Under the pieces are notes generated by a model that saw only the letters and a program-made list of their open reading frames with translations, was not told the DNA's origin and ran no database searches. A stretch of 64,000 nt of DNA from Polyangium spumosum (GTDB lineage Bacteria > Myxococcota_A > Polyangia > Polyangiales > Polyangiaceae), in contig NZ_WJIE01000001.1 of NCBI RefSeq assembly GCF_009649845.1, positions 62,001-126,000 of the forward strand, written 5' to 3'. Both the position numbers and the translations under genes were made by a program. Shown here one piece after another: positions 16,568 through 24,553 of this stretch; within the stretch, counting starts at the first letter, position 1; the number at the start of each line of letters is the position of its first letter.

Positions 16568-16963
16568 TCATAAAATGCAACGGTGGTCCTCGTTCGCCTC
16601 GTCCGCGCAGACGGACTGGTGCTCGACGGGCACTTCGAAGGTCGTGCACGCCCCATCCCTGCATACGCCGTTGAAGTAGCAGTCGTCGTCCGACGTGCAC
16701 ATGTTCGACGAGGTCACCGTCGAGCACGCGAGCAGCGGCTCCGTGCACGCGAAGAGCGCGTCGAACTCCTCGCCGCACCCGACGCCGTACGCCGCGTCGC
16801 GGTACGCTTCGTGCTGCACGATGCAGGCCTCGAGGTCGGCCTCGTTGCCGCCAAGGCACGCCTCCTGCGCCTCGCACATCGCCTCGATGTCCGGCCCGCC
16901 GCACCCCGTCGCGAGGGCCACGACGAGGCCGAGCCCCGCAAAAAACAAGCTGGTTTCTTTCAT
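16568..16963 (-). CDS. Small Cys-rich lipoprotein, first copy of type A
   Basis: The 131-residue precursor has lipobox LATGC (Cys21), then GPDIEAMCEAQEACLGGNEAD, GCGEEFDALFACTEPLLAC, DDDCYFNGVC and RDGAC. It is the first member of an A-B-A-B arrangement of small lipoprotein genes read leftward. Its ATG lies 17 bases after the stop of the DUF3037 gene, so it may belong to the HipA-like/DUF3037 transcription unit. The conserved acidic and Cys residues suggest disulphide-bonded, possibly Ca-binding modules, but no function is known. Confidence 0.75.
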   Translation of the reverse strand: MKETSLFFAGLGLVVALATGCGGPDIEAMCEAQEACLGGNEADLEACIVQHEAYRDAAYGVGCGEEFDALFACTEPLLACSTVTSSNMCTSDDDCYFNGVCRDGACTTFEVPVEHQSVCADEANEDHRCIL

Positions 16964-16980
16964 GGTTGTTGAAACGTCCG

Positions 16981-17376
16981 TCACCGCGCACGCACGGGCC
17001 GCACGAGTTTGTCGAGCAATCGCTCGAGCGCCACGTCCGGATCGTCGCACAGGCCCACGTGCGTGTCCGAGGTCTGGATCATCGTGCTGCGCGTGGCGAC
17101 GAGCCAGGAGAAGCGCTCCTTGCGCGAGAGGAGCCCGATCGGCCCGGCCTCGGGCCCGCCCTCGCAGATACGCGGGATGGCCGCGAGGCTCCGGCGCACG
17201 GCCTCCAGGTCGACGTCGGGCGCGATCGCGCAGAGGCGCGCCTCGTCGAGCTCGATCCGCGCGCCGAGCCAGTCGCGCGCGGCGCAATGAAGGATGACGC
17301 CCGCGTTGATCTGCTCGCCGCGCTCGACGCGGGGCACGACGCGCACGATGGCATACTCAAAGCTCGGCTTGCGCAC
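16981..17376 (-). CDS. DUF3037 family protein, partner of the HipA-like kinase
   Basis: The 131-residue cytoplasmic protein begins VRKPSFEYAIVRVVPRVERGE and continues INAGVILHCAARDWLGARI, the hallmark of DUF3037. The GTG start at 17376 lies inside the 3' end of the kinase gene (20-base overlap) and is chosen because the family's N-terminus begins there. The longer frame to 17436 adds unlike Arg-rich sequence. DUF3037 genes commonly follow HipA-like (HipA_2) genes. The biochemical role is unknown, and a regulatory or substrate partner of the kinase is an inference from this pairing. Confidence 0.82.
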   Translation of the reverse strand: MRKPSFEYAIVRVVPRVERGEQINAGVILHCAARDWLGARIELDEARLCAIAPDVDLEAVRRSLAAIPRICEGGPEAGPIGLLSRKERFSWLVATRSTMIQTSDTHVGLCDDPDVALERLLDKLVRPVRAR

Positions 17377-18142
17377 GCTCGGCCTCCGCGAGGATCGAGG
17401 GCAGCGCGGCGAGCCGCGCCGAGAGCCACGCGCCATACGCCGCGCGGTGGGCGTCCGGGGAGGGGAAGCCCATGTCGTCCGTGAGGAACGCGTCGGGGAT
17501 CGCCCCCGCCACGCGGCGGACGAGCGCCTCCGACCACGCCGCCTGGAGGTGCGCGGCGGCCTCGGAGAGCGCGGTCGCGAAGGGCAAGAGCACGTGTTTT
17601 CGCACGAACGCGAAGGGATCGTCGCTCTCGGCGAGCGGGGCGTCCGGGCCCCAGCCGTGGTGGAAGTAGAGCGACGCGCCGTGATCGATGAGCCAGATCG
17701 CGTGGTGCCAGGTGAGGAGGTTCGGGTTCTTCGGGGTGCGATCGACGTTGGTCACGAAGGAGTCGAAGAGCACGACGCGGGAGGCGAGCGCGGGATCGGG
17801 CAGCGGGCCCGCGACCGGGTCGAAGGTGACGCTGCCGGGCAGGTAATCGAGCGCGAGGTTCAGGCCGGCGCTCGCGTCGAGCAGGTCGCTGATCTCGCGG
17901 TGCGGCTCGGCGCGGCCGAGCTCGGGGTCGAGGTGGATGAGCACGATCTCGGGGACGGCGAGGCCCGCGGCGCGGGCGAGCTCACCCGCGACGAGCTCGG
18001 CGATGAGCGCCTTCGCCCCCTGCGCCGCGCCGCGGAGCTTGACCACGTAGAGCCCGTCGTCGTCGGCCTCCACGAGCGCCGGCACCGACCCACCCTCGCG
18101 CAGCGGGGTGACGTACCGGACAGCGTTGACGGTTCTCAGCAT
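17357..18142 (-). CDS. HipA-like kinase family protein
   Basis: The 261-residue protein resembles the HipA_2 group of HipA-type Ser/Thr kinases. A Lys in VVKLRGAAQG (Lys35) fits the ATP-binding position. DSFVTNVDRTPKNPNLL gives the catalytic Asp134 with downstream Asn residues, and IDHGASLYFH (Asp153) is the metal-binding segment. It is about 180 residues shorter than E. coli HipA and has no HipB antitoxin gene next to it, so a toxin-antitoxin role should not be assumed. A -10-like TATACT (minus strand, 18152-18157) lies ten bases before the ATG, so the transcript could be nearly leaderless. The repeat array lies immediately upstream. Confidence 0.8.
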   Translation of the reverse strand: MLRTVNAVRYVTPLREGGSVPALVEADDDGLYVVKLRGAAQGAKALIAELVAGELARAAGLAVPEIVLIHLDPELGRAEPHREISDLLDASAGLNLALDYLPGSVTFDPVAGPLPDPALASRVVLFDSFVTNVDRTPKNPNLLTWHHAIWLIDHGASLYFHHGWGPDAPLAESDDPFAFVRKHVLLPFATALSEAAAHLQAAWSEALVRRVAGAIPDAFLTDDMGFPSPDAHRAAYGAWLSARLAALPSILAEAERAQAEL

Positions 18143-18170
18143 GCGGCGCGAAGTATACCCCGATACCGTC

Positions 18171-18562
18171 CGCAGGGTCGATCGATGGTGTCGACACCTT
18201 CCCCGATGGTGTCCGCAGGGTCGATCGATGGTGCCCGCAGGGTCGATCGATGGTGCCCGCAGGGTCGATCGATGGTGTCGACACCTTCCTCGATGCCGTC
18301 GACACCTTCCCTGATGCCGCCCGCAGGGTCGATCGATGGTGCCCGCAGGGTCGATCGATGGTGTCGACACCTTCCCTGATGCCGCCCGCAGGGTCGATCG
18401 ATGGTGCCCGCAGGGTCGATCGATGGTGTCGACACCTTCCTCGATGCCGCCCGCAGGGTCGATCGATGGTGCGCGCAGGGTCGATCGATGGTGTCGACAC
18501 CTTCCTCGATGCCGCCCGCAGGGTCGATCGATGCCGCCCGCACCTTCCTCGATGCCGCCCGC
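18171..18562. repeat. Compound tandem repeat array (22-bp and 43-bp units, 65-bp period) between divergent genes
   Basis: The core CGCAGGGTCGATCGATG occurs 11 times, beginning at 18171, 18214, 18236, 18258, 18322, 18344, 18387, 18409, 18452, 18474 and 18517. Steps are 22 or 43 bases. From 18322 on the 22+43 pattern gives an exact 65-base period. The longer steps include TGTCGACACCTTCCT. Each core contains the palindrome TCGATCGA, and each 43-base step the palindrome TGTCGACA. The array fills most of the 460 bases between the HipA-like gene and the P450 gene, which are divergent. Spacers are identical rather than unique, so this is not CRISPR. No gene is seen in the gap. Confidence 0.92.
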
Positions 18563-18602
18563 GGGGAACTTTACGTTGTTGTGCCGCTCTGTGCTCGGCA
18601 TC

Positions 18603-19919
18603 ATGGCTCCCATGGGAACCCTCCCGCCTGGCCCGCGCTCCAGCCTCCCGAGCCTCGTCCGATACCTCCGGGACCCCATCGGCTGCATGCAGCCGCTCAC
18701 GAAGGCCTACGGCGCGACCGTCACCTTTCCCGGCAAACCCGCGCTCGTCATGACCGGTGATCCCGCCGGCATCAAGGCCATCTACACGGCCGATCCCGAC
18801 ACCTTCGCGCCCCTCAACCAGGACCTCGGCGTCTTCATCGGGCCGCGCTCGCTCATCCTCGCCGGCGGCGCCGAGCACAAACGCGCCCGCAAACTCATGA
18901 TGCCGCCCTTCCACGGGGCCCGCATGCGCGCCTACGGCGAGCAGATGGTCCGCCTCGCCGCGCAACGCGCAGAGGCCTTCCAGGTCGGGCAGACCCTCAC
19001 GATGACCGAGCTCCTGCAGGAGCTCTCCCTCGACGTCATCCTCCAGGTCGTCTTCGGCGTCACCGAGCGCGCCGCCATGAAAACGCTCGGCGCGCTGCTG
19101 CTCGAGATCACGAATGGCATCTCGCCGCTGCTCGCCCTCGTCCCGGCCTTGCGCCACGAGTTCGGCGGCGTCGGCCCCTACGCCCGGTTCCTGGCGCGCC
19201 GCCGCCGCCTCCACGCCGCGCTCGACGACCTCATCCAGAAGGGCAGGGCCGCTCGTCCCCGCGAGGACGTCCTGAGCCTCCTGCTCGCGGCCCGCGCCGA
19301 GGACGGCTCGCCCATGGACGACGAGGAGATCCGCGATCAGCTCCTCCTCCTCGTCGTCGCCGGGCACGAGACCACCGCCATCGCCATGGCCTGGGCCCTC
19401 TATGCGCTGCACCGCCCCGAGAACGCCGCCGCGCTCGGGCGGCTCCGCGACGAGCTCGCGACGCTCGGCCCCGAACCCGCGCCCGAGGAGCTCGCGAAGC
19501 TCTCGTACCTCGAGGCCGTGTGCAACGAGACGCTCCGCCGTTACCCGCTCGCGCCCGCGCCCGCCCCCCGCAAGCTCCTGCGCCCGTTCGAGCTCCTGGG
19601 ATACGACCTCCCCGCGGGTGTCGGCGTCGTCCCGGCGATCTCCGTCGCGCATTTCCGTGAGGACGTCTACCCCGATCCGATGCGCTTTTCGCCCGAGCGT
19701 TTCCTCGACCGTACGTACTCGCCGTTCGAGTTCTTGCCGTACGGCGGCGGCGCGCGGCGCTGCCTGGGCGCGGCCATGGCGAGCCACGAGATGAAGCTCG
19801 TGCTCGGGACGTTGCTCCGGCGACACCACTTCCGGCTCGCCTCGCCGAAGCCCGACCCCGGCGCCGTGCGCGCGGCCAATGCGGGGCCGAGGTACGGCGT
19901 GAAGATGATCGTCGGATGA
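18603..19919 (+). CDS. Cytochrome P450 monooxygenase
   Basis: A 438-residue soluble P450. The proline-rich N-terminus PPGPR follows the ATG. The I-helix oxygen-activation motif is AGHETT, ExxR is in NETLRRYP, and the haem-binding loop FLPYGGGARRCLG places the Cys ligand at Cys387. It most resembles the CYP110-type bacterial enzymes that hydroxylate fatty acids or terpenes, but the substrate cannot be inferred. No ferredoxin or reductase gene adjoins. The start chosen is the ATG just past the repeat array. Met4 is an alternative, while the longer open frame would translate the repeats and is rejected. Confidence 0.9.
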   Translation: MAPMGTLPPGPRSSLPSLVRYLRDPIGCMQPLTKAYGATVTFPGKPALVMTGDPAGIKAIYTADPDTFAPLNQDLGVFIGPRSLILAGGAEHKRARKLMMPPFHGARMRAYGEQMVRLAAQRAEAFQVGQTLTMTELLQELSLDVILQVVFGVTERAAMKTLGALLLEITNGISPLLALVPALRHEFGGVGPYARFLARRRRLHAALDDLIQKGRAARPREDVLSLLLAARAEDGSPMDDEEIRDQLLLLVVAGHETTAIAMAWALYALHRPENAAALGRLRDELATLGPEPAPEELAKLSYLEAVCNETLRRYPLAPAPAPRKLLRPFELLGYDLPAGVGVVPAISVAHFREDVYPDPMRFSPERFLDRTYSPFEFLPYGGGARRCLGAAMASHEMKLVLGTLLRRHHFRLASPKPDPGAVRAANAGPRYGVKMIVG

Positions 19920-20000
19920 ACCCGGGGCTCGTGTCGATCTGGTTGCAACACGCGCCGGAGGGCGTGTAGGCTCGGCGCAGACCTGGGAGAAGCGGGGACG

Positions 20001-20915
20001 ATGTTGCAGCTAGGGTACGATTACGCGTCTTGTATTCGCGGCTCGGAGAAGGTGTCGTGGAAGATCGACAACGTGATGCCTTCGGACACGAAGCTCGACT
20101 TCAGTCGTGCGTTCTTGCCCGAGGGGCTCTTCGCGATCCAGCGCATCGAGTGCCTCTCGCCGCGCGAGCGGCTCACGTTGAACCATATCTCCGGCAACGC
20201 CTACCTCAACCTGTTCGCGTTCGTCGAGGAATACATCACGGCGATGGCGGTCAAGCACGCGCAGGCGGAGCTCTTCGGAGATCATGACGCGGTGCGCGCG
20301 CTCGTACGTTTCGCCGAGGAGGAGGCGAAGCACCAGCAGCTCTTCTGGCGCTATTGCAGGGCGTTCGAGCGGGACTTCGGCCACAAGTGTCACGTGCTCG
20401 AGGCCGCGGCGGAGGTGGCGGGCGTCATCCTCGGCAAGAGCCCGCTGGCCGTGACGACCGTGACGCTCCACCTCGAGCTGATGACGCAGGCGCATTACAC
20501 GGAGACCGTGCGCGGCAACCAGGACCTCGACCCGCTCTTCGTGAGTTTGCTGAGGCACCACTGGATGGAGGAGTCGCAACACGCGCGCATCGACGCGCTC
20601 GAGCTCGACAAGCTGCTCGAGGGGGCCGACGAAGAGGCGATCAAGACGTGCTTCGACGATTACCTCGAGCTCATCGACGCGTTCGACGGGCTGCTCGCGG
20701 CGCAGGCGAAGCTCGACGTCCAGACGCTCTCCGGGGCCCTCGAGCGGACGTTCTCGGACGCGGAGGCGGGCGCGATCGTCGCCTCGCAGCATCGGTCGTA
20801 CCGGTATACGTTCCTCGTCTCGGGGATGCTGAACAAGACGTTCCTCGAGCTCATGACCCTGATCTCTCCCAGCGCAGCCGCGCGAATCAAGCAAAAGGCA
20901 GAGCTCCTGAGTTGA
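20001..20915 (+). CDS. Ferritin-like diiron protein (AurF-type oxygenase candidate)
   Basis: The 304-residue, mostly helical protein has paired metal-binding motifs: FVEEYITAM, EEEAKHQ (ExxxH), a Glu/His region HLELMTQAHY and EESQHARID (ExxxH). Their spacing fits a four-helix diiron carboxylate site like AurF/CmlI N-oxygenases or other long-chain oxidases. A redox role on an organic substrate is inferred; iron storage is less likely for this length. It is followed after two bases by a 75-residue gene and then by a His-rich lipoprotein gene, suggesting an operon. The start could also be an internal Met near residue 26. Confidence 0.7.
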   Translation: MLQLGYDYASCIRGSEKVSWKIDNVMPSDTKLDFSRAFLPEGLFAIQRIECLSPRERLTLNHISGNAYLNLFAFVEEYITAMAVKHAQAELFGDHDAVRALVRFAEEEAKHQQLFWRYCRAFERDFGHKCHVLEAAAEVAGVILGKSPLAVTTVTLHLELMTQAHYTETVRGNQDLDPLFVSLLRHHWMEESQHARIDALELDKLLEGADEEAIKTCFDDYLELIDAFDGLLAAQAKLDVQTLSGALERTFSDAEAGAIVASQHRSYRYTFLVSGMLNKTFLELMTLISPSAAARIKQKAELLS

Positions 20916-20917
20916 TT

Positions 20918-21145
20918 ATGGCCGACGATCCTGCAGTCATGAAGCTCCGGCACATGCTCGGCCCAGAGCGTGCACGCTTGCTCCTGGCCGAGGTCCTGCC
21001 CACCCTCGACATCAAGGAGGTGAAGACGCCCCGTGACAGGTTGAAGCTCGGAAAAGCATTGATGTCGCGAGGAGGGCTCCTCGAAGCCCTCGGCACCGCC
21101 ATCAAGACGCAGGCGATGTTGCACGGGGCGAGGGACGACGGATAG
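20918..21145 (+). CDS. Small protein of unknown function
   Basis: The 75-residue protein begins MADDPAVMKLRHMLGPERARLLL and is predicted to be helical and soluble, with alternating charged and hydrophobic residues and no Cys, signal peptide or membrane segment. It starts two bases after the diiron protein stop and ends five bases before the His-rich lipoprotein gene. It is probably translated from the same transcript. I do not recognise a family. A small partner of the diiron enzyme is a guess from position only. Confidence 0.6.
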   Translation: MADDPAVMKLRHMLGPERARLLLAEVLPTLDIKEVKTPRDRLKLGKALMSRGGLLEALGTAIKTQAMLHGARDDG

Positions 21146-21150
21146 GCCCG

Positions 21151-21903
21151 ATGCGTCGCCGACAGGCCCTCCAGATCACCGCAGCCGCCGCGGCGCTCCC
21201 GTGGACGGGCTGCGGCGGCGCTCCTCCCGAGCCTCGGGTGGAGCCCACCACGCAGCCCTTGCCCTCCGCCGCCGCCCCCCCGGAGCCGGCCGCGCCGCCG
21301 AGCGCGACCACGCCCGCCACCGCCGAGGCCCCGCCGGAGCCGGCGCCGGAGCCGCCGCCGGAGCCGGAGAAGCCGCCCGAGCCCTCCTATTCGAGGGTCC
21401 TTTGCAGGGTGGGGAAGAACCACGGGCACGTCTTCGAGGTGACGCTCGCCGACGTGCTGGCCGGGGCGGCGAGGACGTATCAAATCGCGGGCTCGTCGAA
21501 GCACAAACACGAGGTGACGCTCACGGCGGAGGACATGAAGACCCTGCTCCGGGGGGAGCTCTTGCGGGCCAAGAGCACCCAGGGGTTGACGCATACCCAC
21601 CGGGTGCACGTGCGGTGCGCGCCGGCCGAGGATCCGCCGGAATGGGTGACCGTCTGCTCGGCGGAGTTCACCGGGCAAGACGAGCACGAGCTCATCATCA
21701 CGGCCGCCGACATGGACGCGGGGGCGGACAGGACGTACGACGTGCAAGGCCTCGCCGGGCACGCGCACGCGCTGACCATCACCGCGGCGGACTTCCAGAA
21801 ATTGAAGAAGGAGGGGGCCGTGTCGATCCACACCTCCAGGCTGGAGGAGGATTCCCACAAGCACGTGGTGATCATCCGCTATCGTCGGCCCAAGAAGGGA
21901 TAG
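21151..21903 (+). CDS. His-rich two-repeat lipoprotein with Pro-rich linker
   Basis: The 250-residue precursor has an RRRQALQ start, an Ala-rich core and a lipobox ending WTGC (Cys21). A Pro/Ala/Glu linker runs to about residue 80. The mature part has two related units of about 80 residues. Each has an H-x-H/E pair at the start of a strand (GHVFEVTLADV, EHELIITAADM), an AA/GA-DRTY-(Q/V) segment and a second pair (HKHEVTLTAEDM, HAHALTITAADF). Each then ends in a conserved HTHRVHV or HKHVVII strand. Regular His pairs suggest metal binding (Cu, Zn or Fe) in the envelope. No named family is recognised. It is the last gene of the diiron gene set. Confidence 0.68.
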   Translation: MRRRQALQITAAAAALPWTGCGGAPPEPRVEPTTQPLPSAAAPPEPAAPPSATTPATAEAPPEPAPEPPPEPEKPPEPSYSRVLCRVGKNHGHVFEVTLADVLAGAARTYQIAGSSKHKHEVTLTAEDMKTLLRGELLRAKSTQGLTHTHRVHVRCAPAEDPPEWVTVCSAEFTGQDEHELIITAADMDAGADRTYDVQGLAGHAHALTITAADFQKLKKEGAVSIHTSRLEEDSHKHVVIIRYRRPKKG

Positions 21904-21910
21904 GGCGACT

Positions 21911-23986
21911 TCAGCGACGGCGCCTGCGGAAGGTGAGCGCTCCGAGCATCACGAGCGCCGCGATCCATCGCCCCGTCGTGCCCTCGGCGGGTTCGGTGGT
22001 GCAGGCGCAGCCACCCGTCAGCTCGACAGACTCCTGCGGCGCGACGAGATCCCTGCACGCGCCCTCGGCGCAGACCTGACCGGTCGGGCAATCCGCGTCG
22101 ACGGAGCACGCGGCGGTCGAGATCACGTCGTCGCTCGGGTCGAGAGGATCCCGCTCGCCCGCGTCCACCACGCCGTCCTTGTTCGTGTCCTCGTCGCCGT
22201 CGGACACGCTGCCGTCGTCGGTGTCCCAGTCGAGCGGGTTCGTCGTCGTCGTCCCGCTGTCGGCGTCGGCGATACAATGGCCCGCCTCGGGGTCCGTGCC
22301 GGGGCCGGTGCAATCGAAGCCGAGCTCCGTGCCGTCGAAGAGGCCGTCGTCGTCGCTGTCGGGGTCGAGCACGTTCACGGTCCCGTCGCCGTCCGTGTCC
22401 TTGTCGTAATCAGGCTCGAGTCCGTCGCGCACGCCGTCGTCGTCGGTGTCCGGATCCTCCGGGTCGGAGCCGATCACCTCCTCCTCGTGATCCTCGAGCC
22501 CGTCGTCGTCCTTGTCGGGGCAGTCATTGTCGGGGTTGCCGTCGCAATCGCTGTCCACGGCGTCCCCGCAGGCCTCGACGCCCGGCGCGCCGGCCGTCGC
22601 GCTGCACGAGGCGGCGCCCGCTGCGTCGCATTCGAACACGCCCTCGGCAAGGCACGCGCCGACGCCCACGGAGCAGGCCTCGCCCAGGGCGAAGCCCTCG
22701 TCGGCCTCGCCGTCGCAATCGTCGTCCACGCCATTGCAGGTCTCGACCGCCGCGCCGGGCTCGGCGACCGGGGCGCAGGCGGTGACGCCGCCTCCGCACG
22801 TGGTGAAGCCCGTCGCGCAGGCGCCCATGAGGCCCGTCGCGCAAGGCTCCCCGGCGCCGGCGGGGCCGTCGTCGGGGATTCCATTGCAGTCATCGTCGAT
22901 CCCGTTGCACGTCTCGGGGAACTCTCCCTTGCCGATCGTGGGGATACACGAGAGGGCGCCCCCCACGCAGGCCGTGAGGCCGGCCGCGCAGAGCCCGGGG
23001 TCGGAGGACGTGCAATCCACCCCGGCGCCGGGGTTGTCCTCGTCGATCGCGCCGTCGCAATCGTTGTCGACGTCGTCGCAGACCTCGGCCGAGGACGCGC
23101 CGGGGACGGCATTGCAGGAGGGCTGCCCCGACGCGTCACACACGATCGTGCCCGTCGTCGCGCAGCCGCCGACGCCCGCCTCGCAGATATCGCCGGCTCC
23201 GGGGCAACTCTGCTCGATGCACCCTTCGTCGCCGCAAAGGACGGGATCTCCGAACAGGGGCGGCAGGGAAGGCGGCCCCGCGAGGTCGGTCCCGAGGACC
23301 TTGCCCATCGCAGACGTGCCGCAGGCGAAACGCAGCGGCGTGAGGGGTGTGACGCCGGCGAGCGCGAGCGCGCTGCGCTCGACGGCCCAGTCGACGAAAA
23401 AATCGGGATCGGGGTTCTCGGCGGGGAAATCTTCCCCCGCCGGCGCCTCGCGCGCATACCCATGGCCGGGCTTGCCAGCGACGAGCGGATCCAGGTATGC
23501 GCGGAGGAGCACCTCGGCGTCGTCCGAGGGATCGTTCGGGATCACCTGGTTCGTGTTGTGCCAGAGGTTCACCGAGTCCGGGTTGGAGACGCCGTCCACG
23601 ATGGCGATGAGCTCGTAATCGGACGAGTCGCCGTCCGTGTCGATGAGGCAGCCCCAGCCGTAAGGCCAGAACGAGGACGCATTCTGGCGAGCATTCTGGT
23701 TGATACGGAGGCGAAAATAAAGATGGTCGGCGTCGCTCTGGACGTAGGCGACGGGGGACATTTCATTGCCGACGATGTCCCGCGGCCCGGGCGCGTCCCC
23801 GGCGGGATCGCCGAGCGGCGAGGTCACGTTGGTGACGGGATCCGTGCGCACGAGCGGGACCCAAGCCGCGTCACTCGAAGGATACGCCTGCGCCCAGGCC
23901 GCCGCCGGCAAGGCGAGCCCGGCGAGGCTCGACAACCAGAAGACGCCGACCCTCTTGCGGGCCGTCCACGATCGATCTCCAGCCAT
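21911..23986 (-). CDS. MopE-like surface protein with MYXO-CTERM-type anchor
   Basis: A 691-residue exported protein. The N-terminal signal peptide is followed by a roughly 230-residue domain. Cys-rich MopE-like repeats follow, with CDDVDNDCDG, CNGIDDDCNG, CNGVDDDCDG and a fourth weaker copy. Next is an Asp-rich stretch of thrombospondin type-3-like Ca-binding repeats (about 490-610), then a Cys-rich segment. The end is a tripartite tail: a Cys motif (GGCACT), a hydrophobic segment (WIAALVMLGALTF) and RRRRR, typical of myxobacterial MYXO-CTERM sorting signals. Such proteins are processed and retained at the cell surface. The ATG is preceded by GGGAGGG. It converges on the His-rich lipoprotein gene. 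Confidence 0.85.
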   Translation of the reverse strand: MAGDRSWTARKRVGVFWLSSLAGLALPAAAWAQAYPSSDAAWVPLVRTDPVTNVTSPLGDPAGDAPGPRDIVGNEMSPVAYVQSDADHLYFRLRINQNARQNASSFWPYGWGCLIDTDGDSSDYELIAIVDGVSNPDSVNLWHNTNQVIPNDPSDDAEVLLRAYLDPLVAGKPGHGYAREAPAGEDFPAENPDPDFFVDWAVERSALALAGVTPLTPLRFACGTSAMGKVLGTDLAGPPSLPPLFGDPVLCGDEGCIEQSCPGAGDICEAGVGGCATTGTIVCDASGQPSCNAVPGASSAEVCDDVDNDCDGAIDEDNPGAGVDCTSSDPGLCAAGLTACVGGALSCIPTIGKGEFPETCNGIDDDCNGIPDDGPAGAGEPCATGLMGACATGFTTCGGGVTACAPVAEPGAAVETCNGVDDDCDGEADEGFALGEACSVGVGACLAEGVFECDAAGAASCSATAGAPGVEACGDAVDSDCDGNPDNDCPDKDDDGLEDHEEEVIGSDPEDPDTDDDGVRDGLEPDYDKDTDGDGTVNVLDPDSDDDGLFDGTELGFDCTGPGTDPEAGHCIADADSGTTTTNPLDWDTDDGSVSDGDEDTNKDGVVDAGERDPLDPSDDVISTAACSVDADCPTGQVCAEGACRDLVAPQESVELTGGCACTTEPAEGTTGRWIAALVMLGALTFRRRRR

Positions 23987-24152
23987 TGCACCCTCCCCAG
24001 CGATTGGGGATGCGTATGAATGGCAGAGGTCGGCTGCGCAACAGACAACCGCGGGAGGACCGGAGAATCCGGAGTTTCCTGGAGTCGATTCCGTCGCGGG
24101 TCGTGGGTTCGTGTCGAGGACGGCGCGGCGTATTCGGTGACGCCGGCGCCTG

Positions 24153-24542
24153 TCAGGTCAGCAGGAGGACCTTGAGCTGGCTCGGGACGAGCCGCACGCC
24201 GGGGCAGTTCGTCGAGTTCTGGATGTTCATGCTCGTGAGCCGCGTGGCGGGCATTCCGCCGACGAGCGTCTTCAGCGCCGGGAGCACCGGGCGGGACGGG
24301 CCCATGACCATGCCCGACGCGACGCCCATGTTCACGCCGGTGTTGTCCCCGTTCGTCATCGGAATGGTCGTGCTCATGTTATGCGCAGGGGTGCACATGA
24401 ACAGCACGTTGTAGGCGGCGGGCACGCCCATCGGGCCCGCCGCGATGTTCGGATAAGGAATCGGCACCGGCGCGGGCGTCGGCGTCAGGCAGACGTCCGG
24501 GAACCCCATGTCGACGCCCATCATCTGCGAATTCGCGAACAT
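24153..24542 (-). CDS. PAAR-like DUF4150 protein (type VI secretion tip)
   Basis: A 129-residue protein with the DUF4150 features: a start MFANSQMMGVDMGFPDVCLTP, PVPIPYPN, and later STNCPG. PAAR-like proteins cap the VgrG trimer and sharpen the type VI spike. The Pro/Gly-rich sequence fits the short beta-strand cone fold. It is the last gene of a leftward unit after DUF3540. No effector domain is fused to it. Confidence 0.83.
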   Translation of the reverse strand: MFANSQMMGVDMGFPDVCLTPTPAPVPIPYPNIAAGPMGVPAAYNVLFMCTPAHNMSTTIPMTNGDNTGVNMGVASGMVMGPSRPVLPALKTLVGGMPATRLTSMNIQNSTNCPGVRLVPSQLKVLLLT

Positions 24543-24553
24543 CGTCGCCCCTT

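Noticed and set aside
17357-18142. HipA toxin with HipB antitoxin
   Set aside because: No HipB-like gene adjoins, and the protein is the shorter HipA_2 type paired with DUF3037.
18136-18543. Open frames running through the repeat array on both strands
   Set aside because: They arise because the repeat unit lacks stop codons; the peptides are pure repeats with no ribosome site or family match.
18171-18562. CRISPR array suspected from regular repeats
   Set aside because: The sequence between repeats is itself repeated, so there are no unique spacers, and no cas gene is present.
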